Shown in pieces: positions 60,516 through 64,000 of a DNA stretch of 64,000 nucleotides. This stretch comes from Ruminococcus flavefaciens 007c (GTDB taxonomy: Bacteria; Bacillota; Clostridia; Oscillospirales; Ruminococcaceae), in the NCBI RefSeq assembly GCF_000571935.1, contig NZ_ATAX01000024.1, positions 62,001 through 126,000 on the forward strand, in the 5' to 3' direction. A program made the translations under genes and the position numbers. The first letter of the stretch is position 1. Each line of letters begins with the position of its first letter. A model generated the notes under the pieces. That model worked only from the letters and a program-made list of their open reading frames with translations. It had not been told where the DNA came from and did not search any database.

Positions 60516-61124
60516 GTGAAGCTTAATTATAATAAAGCGGAGTTTACAGCTGCCTACGGCAAATTTTCGCAGCTTCCGCCTCCCGAAAGGATCGAGATCG
60601 CTTTTGCGGGCCACTCGAACGTCGGAAAATCAACACTTATCAATAAGCTTTTCAACAGAAAAAATCTGGCAAGGGTCAGCTCGGTGCCCGGAAAAACAGC
60701 TACAATTAATTTCTACGGGCTTGACAATATGTATTTTGTCGATCTGCCGGGATATGGCTATGCAAAGGTTTCAAAATCCGAAAAAGAGCGCTGGTCAGGG
60801 CTTATTGAGGGATATCTCAGTTCTGAACGCGATATCAGGCTTGTCTTTATGCTTGTAGATATGCGTCATGCACCTACCAAGGACGACATTCAGATGATAG
60901 ATTACCTTATCGACACTGAAATGCCGTTTGTACTTGTACTTACAAAAGCGGACAAGCTTAACAAAACAGAAAGAGCAAAGCGCCTCGAAGCATTCAAGCA
61001 CGAGATACCTTGCTTTGAGGATATACATAGTATACCTTTCTCATCACAGACATTTGAGGGAGTTGAAGAACTCAGACAGATTGTTGATGAGATCGCTGAT
61101 GACAACGATCCTGTCGACGAATAA
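60516..61124 (+). CDS. engB: Ribosome biogenesis GTPase EngB/YsxC
   Basis: A 202-residue protein, GTG start at 60516 after AAGGAGGAAG. G1 GHSNVGKST, G2 region TPGKTATINFY-like (VPGKTATINFY), G3 DLPGYGYAKV and G4 LTKADKL match EngB. It is required for late 50S assembly. Co-transcribed with lon. Confidence 0.97.
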   Translation: MKLNYNKAEFTAAYGKFSQLPPPERIEIAFAGHSNVGKSTLINKLFNRKNLARVSSVPGKTATINFYGLDNMYFVDLPGYGYAKVSKSEKERWSGLIEGYLSSERDIRLVFMLVDMRHAPTKDDIQMIDYLIDTEMPFVLVLTKADKLNKTERAKRLEAFKHEIPCFEDIHSIPFSSQTFEGVEELRQIVDEIADDNDPVDE

Positions 61125-61146
61125 AATACCCGAAAGGATGTTAAAT

Positions 61147-62445
61147 ATGTTTGTATCAGATAATCTTGGTATCAATTCCGATGGAAATCTCACTGTCGGC
61201 GGGGTTGATACTGTTAAACTTGCCGAGAAATACGGTACACCGCTTTATGTTATGGACGAGCAGGTTATCAGAAACAGTCTGCGTCAGTTCCATGACAGTA
61301 TGAATCAGTATTACAGTGGAAACGGTGAGGTGCATTTTGCAAGCAAAGCCTTTTCCTGTATGGAAATGTGCAGAATAGTTGCCGATGAAGGCGACGGACT
61401 TGATGTAGTATCAATAGGCGAACTTTACACTGCATATAAAGCAGGCTTCCCTATGGGCAAGGTCGGTTTTCACGGTAATAATAAAACAAATGAAGAACTG
61501 AGGCTTGCCATTGAATACGGAGTAGGACATATTATTGTTGATAATATCAGCGAGCTTCACAGGCTCGAGGCGATCGCCGCTGAAATGAATGCTGTTCCTC
61601 ATATAATGTTCAGAATAAAGCCCGGAATAGATGCACATACACATGATTTTGTAAAAACAGGTCAGATAGACAGTAAATTCGGTTTTGCTCTTGAAACAGG
61701 AGAAGCCTTTGAAGCTGTGAAGGAGGCTGTAAACTGTAAAAATGTAAAATTGTACGGACTTCACTGTCATATAGGTTCACAGATCTTTGATATTGCTCCT
61801 TTTGAAGAAGCTGCAAAGGTTATGCTCGGATTTATTTCCGAAATCAAGAACAAGCTCGGTTTTGAAATCGAAGGTCTTAATCTTGGCGGAGGATTTGGCA
61901 TAAAATACACCGGCAAGGACGATCCGTCTCCGTTTGAGACATATATAAAAAGAGTATCTGCTGTCGTAAAATCCGAATGTGACAGACTTGGCATAAAACT
62001 TCCGAAAATGTTTATTGAGCCCGGCCGCTCAATAGCAGGTCCTGCCGGAATCACTCTTTATACTGTCGGAGCTCGCAAGGAGATACCGAATATAAGGACA
62101 TATGTCTCTGTTGACGGTGGAATGGCAGATAATCCGAGATATATACTCTATGGTTCCGAATATGATGCGATCGTAGCAAACAAGGCTTCGGAAGAAAGAA
62201 GTGAAAAAGTCACTATAGCAGGAAAATGCTGTGAAAGCGGTGATCTTATCGGTGAGAATATGCCTCTTCAGCACGCAGAATCAGGTGATATCATTGCAGT
62301 CTGCGCTACAGGAGCATACAACTATTCTATGTCATCAAATTACAACAGGTTGCAGAAGCCGGCTGTTGTGTTCGTAAATAACGGCCAGTCGAGAATCGTT
62401 GTAAAAAGGGAGACGCTTGACGATATCATAAAAAAAGACATATAA
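61147..62445 (+). CDS. lysA: Diaminopimelate decarboxylase LysA
   Basis: Start at ATG 61147 after GAAAGGA; the frame runs open far upstream through engB, but only this start gives the family N-terminus and 432 residues. PLP lysine in HFASKAFS (Lys67). HCHIGSQIFD, LNLGGGFGIKYT, EPGRSIAGPAG (PLP phosphate) and GKCCESGDLI with the second-subunit Cys are present. It decarboxylates meso-DAP to lysine, the last step of that pathway. It follows engB by 22 bp. Confidence 0.97.
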   Translation: MFVSDNLGINSDGNLTVGGVDTVKLAEKYGTPLYVMDEQVIRNSLRQFHDSMNQYYSGNGEVHFASKAFSCMEMCRIVADEGDGLDVVSIGELYTAYKAGFPMGKVGFHGNNKTNEELRLAIEYGVGHIIVDNISELHRLEAIAAEMNAVPHIMFRIKPGIDAHTHDFVKTGQIDSKFGFALETGEAFEAVKEAVNCKNVKLYGLHCHIGSQIFDIAPFEEAAKVMLGFISEIKNKLGFEIEGLNLGGGFGIKYTGKDDPSPFETYIKRVSAVVKSECDRLGIKLPKMFIEPGRSIAGPAGITLYTVGARKEIPNIRTYVSVDGGMADNPRYILYGSEYDAIVANKASEERSEKVTIAGKCCESGDLIGENMPLQHAESGDIIAVCATGAYNYSMSSNYNRLQKPAVVFVNNGQSRIVVKRETLDDIIKKDI

Positions 62446-62448
62446 AAC

Positions 62449-62472
62449 AATGGGCAGGTGATCCTGCCCATT
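62449..62472. terminator. Bidirectional terminator
   Basis: AATGGGCAG-N6-CTGCCCATT stem with T-rich flanks; its end touches the stop of the convergent radical SAM gene. Confidence 0.88.
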
Positions 62473-63413
62473 TATTTATTATATAATCTGCCCTGCCAAG
62501 TATCAAGCTCAGCCAGTTTTTTATCTATGCCTCCGAGTACAGCAATCTTATCAGCACTCCACATAGGAGCAATAAGTTTGGCTTTATCGCCGTCTCCTGT
62601 GATCCTTTCAATTACGATATCAGCAGGGAGGACTTCAAGCTGTCTGACGATAATATCAATATATTCCTCACGCGAAATGAGACCGAAATCGTCAGCTAAG
62701 TACATTTTTTCAAGCTTTGTACCTCTGATTAGGTGAAGCATCTGCAATTTGACGGCATCAGGATGAAGCTTTGCCACATTTTCTGCTGTTTTGATCATCA
62801 TTTCATCTGATTCCTTTGGCAGCCCGTTTATTATATGCAGACAAGTTCGTATCCCTGCATTTTTTAAACGATAATATCCTTCCTCAAACTCTTTGACCGT
62901 GCAGCAGCGATTAATGAGTTCTATCGTACTGTTATGGCAGCTTTGCATGCCAAGCTCGACTGTAAGATATGTCTGCTGACTGATCTCTTTGAGAAGCGCA
63001 AGAACATCATCCGATATGCAGTCCGCACGTGTACCTATGGATAATCCGCATACTCCGTCAAATTTCATTGCTTTAAAAAAGTTTTCCTTCAGAACGTCAA
63101 CAGGAGCGTAGGTGTTTGTGTTTGCTTGAAAATATGCAATAAACCTTTGATTTTTACCATATGACTTTGAAATGCGCATCTTCTCATACTCAAGCTGAGA
63201 TACAACTTCTATCCCGCCGTGAGTGAAATATCCGCTTCCTCCGTCGCAGAATATACATCCGCCTGTACCTTTGGTTCCGTCTATATTCGGACACGTGAAG
63301 CCGCAGTCGATGACAGCTTTATAAATCTTTTCTCCAAAAAGCATTCTGTTATGATAATTTAATGTGTGATAACGTTTATTATCCATCGAATAAACAAAGG
63401 GATTTTCGCTCAT
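62472..63413 (-). CDS. Radical SAM protein, TIGR01212 family (YhcC/YtqA-like)
   Basis: A 313-residue protein. The radical SAM cluster is spread in the TIGR01212 manner: DCGFTCPNIDGTKGTGGCIFCDGG. Other family markers are YFQANTNTYAPVDVLKE, GLSIGTRADCISDD, VELGMQSCHNSTIELINR and HIINGLPKESDEMM. Members are widespread and of unproven reaction; relatives of the Elp3-like N-terminal type suggest tRNA or small-molecule modification. ATG 63413 follows AGGAGGAG. Confidence 0.93.
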   Translation of the reverse strand: MSENPFVYSMDNKRYHTLNYHNRMLFGEKIYKAVIDCGFTCPNIDGTKGTGGCIFCDGGSGYFTHGGIEVVSQLEYEKMRISKSYGKNQRFIAYFQANTNTYAPVDVLKENFFKAMKFDGVCGLSIGTRADCISDDVLALLKEISQQTYLTVELGMQSCHNSTIELINRCCTVKEFEEGYYRLKNAGIRTCLHIINGLPKESDEMMIKTAENVAKLHPDAVKLQMLHLIRGTKLEKMYLADDFGLISREEYIDIIVRQLEVLPADIVIERITGDGDKAKLIAPMWSADKIAVLGGIDKKLAELDTWQGRLYNK

Positions 63414-63434
63414 AACACTCCTCCTTGTGTAAAT

Positions 63435-63463
63435 ATGTTATCATATGATCGGATTTTTGTCAA
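63435..63463 (-). promoter_or_regulatory. Promoter of the TIGR01212 radical SAM gene
   Basis: Minus strand TTGACA, 17 bp, TAACAT with extended TGA. Confidence 0.8.
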
Positions 63464-63512
63464 TGATTAGTATATAAAAAATAAATATCGCAATATATGG
63501 GCGGATTTTCTA

Positions 63513-63541
63513 TTGACATTTTGCACAAAGTGAGTTAAAAT
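63513..63541 (+). promoter_or_regulatory. Promoter of the shikimate-kinase-like gene
   Basis: TTGACA, 17 bp, TAAAAT. Confidence 0.85.
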
Positions 63542-63572
63542 AATAATGTAACAAAAATAGGGGAGAAAACAC

Positions 63573-64000
63573 GTGAAAAAGAATATTGTCTTGATCGGTA
63601 TGCCGGGTGTCGGCAAAAGCACAGTAGGTGTGATTCTTGCCAAGATACTTGGATATAAGTTCGTTGATACCGACCTTGTTATACAGGAAAAAGAAGGAAA
63701 ACTTCTAAGAGAAATCATTGCAGAGAAGGGAATTGACGGATTTCTTGATACTGAAGACAGGATCCTGAAATCATTCAAAGCCGAAAATTCTGTTATAGCC
63801 ACGGGAGGAAGTGTTGTCTACAGCAAAAATGCTATGGCTAATCTTGCTAAAAACGGCATTATTGTTTATCTCAAGCTTGACTACAATAAGCTTAAATACC
63901 GCCTCGGAAATATAAAAAACAGGGGAGTCGTTATCCGTAAAGGACAGTCTCTCAGCGGGCTTTTTAAAGAGAGAACAGCTTTGTATGAAAAATATTCACA
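63573..64000 (+). CDS. Shikimate-kinase-like P-loop kinase, cut by the window end
   Basis: GTG start at 63573 after GGGGAG; the frame is open to the last base (142 codons seen). Walker A GMPGVGKST, then KFVDTDLVIQEKEGKLLREII and VIATGGSVVYS, in the order of shikimate kinase's P-loop, D-x-D and G-G-G regions (here T-G-G-S). The LID-like KNRGVVIRKGQSLSGLFKERTALYEKYS segment fits too. It would phosphorylate shikimate in aromatic amino acid synthesis. The changed G-G-x-V motif leaves room for another small-molecule kinase. Confidence 0.8.
   Translation, partial: MKKNIVLIGMPGVGKSTVGVILAKILGYKFVDTDLVIQEKEGKLLREIIAEKGIDGFLDTEDRILKSFKAENSVIATGGSVVYSKNAMANLAKNGIIVYLKLDYNKLKYRLGNIKNRGVVIRKGQSLSGLFKERTALYEKYS

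Noticed and set aside
60928..61146. N-terminal extension of lysA
   Set aside because: It overlaps engB in another frame; the ATG at 61147 has its own ribosome site and gives the family N-terminus.

Overview
The window reads as a chromosomal segment of an anaerobic, low-to-mid G+C Clostridia. The best fit is a cellulolytic Ruminococcus-like member of the Oscillospiraceae. The pointers are a secreted GH9 cellulase with CBM3-like and dockerin modules, a GH3 beta-glucosidase in permuted domain order, type III glutamine synthetase, a reverse rubrerythrin, a sodium-pump oxaloacetate decarboxylase and a PPi-type phosphofructokinase. The genus is inferred from gene content, not from a marker gene. 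I saw no rRNA, tRNA, CRISPR array, IS element or prophage.

Layout. 1-4.9 kb: tail of a histidine operon (hisH end, hisA, hisF, hisI, hisE) with four non-histidine genes embedded. 4.9-13.2 kb: mostly minus strand, with an anchored SGNH hydrolase, a ThrE-type exporter, a two-component system and a very large polytopic membrane protein; one plus-strand left-handed beta-helix protein sits among them. 13.4-18.8 kb: a tightly coupled operon of nitroreductase, PlsC-like acyltransferase, AMP-forming acyl ligase, B12-type radical SAM enzyme, CDP-alcohol phosphotransferase and permuted papain-fold protein. It looks like an undescribed lipid-modification pathway and has tandem 17-bp palindromes upstream. 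19-24.5 kb: a nucleoside-diphosphate-sugar dehydratase, glnN and uppP. 24.5-26.2 kb: a Crp/Fnr regulator divergent from a small protein that resembles only the glycyl-radical tail of NrdD, followed by reverse rubrerythrin.

26.3-29.4 kb: beta-glucosidase plus an ArsC/Spx-like protein. 29.6-32.6 kb: an SPFH/zinc-ribbon module like Bacillus ydjG-H-I. 32.7-36.7 kb: glmS, a HAD-methyltransferase fusion and sporulation gene yunB. 36.9-39.4 kb: a TetM/EF-G-like GTPase fused to a Rae1/YacP-type NYN nuclease, the most striking single gene here. 39.7-43.1 kb: the four-gene oxaloacetate decarboxylase pump. 43.2-44.3 kb: alkD-like and trmO. 44.6-49.2 kb: glycolytic operon pgk-tpiA-gpmI with two unknown membrane proteins and intercistronic hairpins. 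49.3-51.5 kb: ApbE/NusG-II/Gx transporter cluster and a small gene. 51.5-54.3 kb: cobO, a HAD phosphatase and pfk. 54.4-57.7 kb: the GH9 cellulase and yerC. 58-64 kb: lon, engB, lysA, a TIGR01212 radical SAM gene and the start of a shikimate-kinase-like gene.

The genes fit a sugar-fermenting fibre degrader: extracellular cellulose attack, intracellular glucoside hydrolysis, PPi-linked glycolysis, a decarboxylation-driven sodium pump, and oxygen-damage defence. Promoters are unusually easy to read: many have a -35/-10 pair with exactly 17 bp between, several with an extended TGn -10. Start codons were moved inward from the longest reading frame where a ribosome-binding site and family alignment agree.
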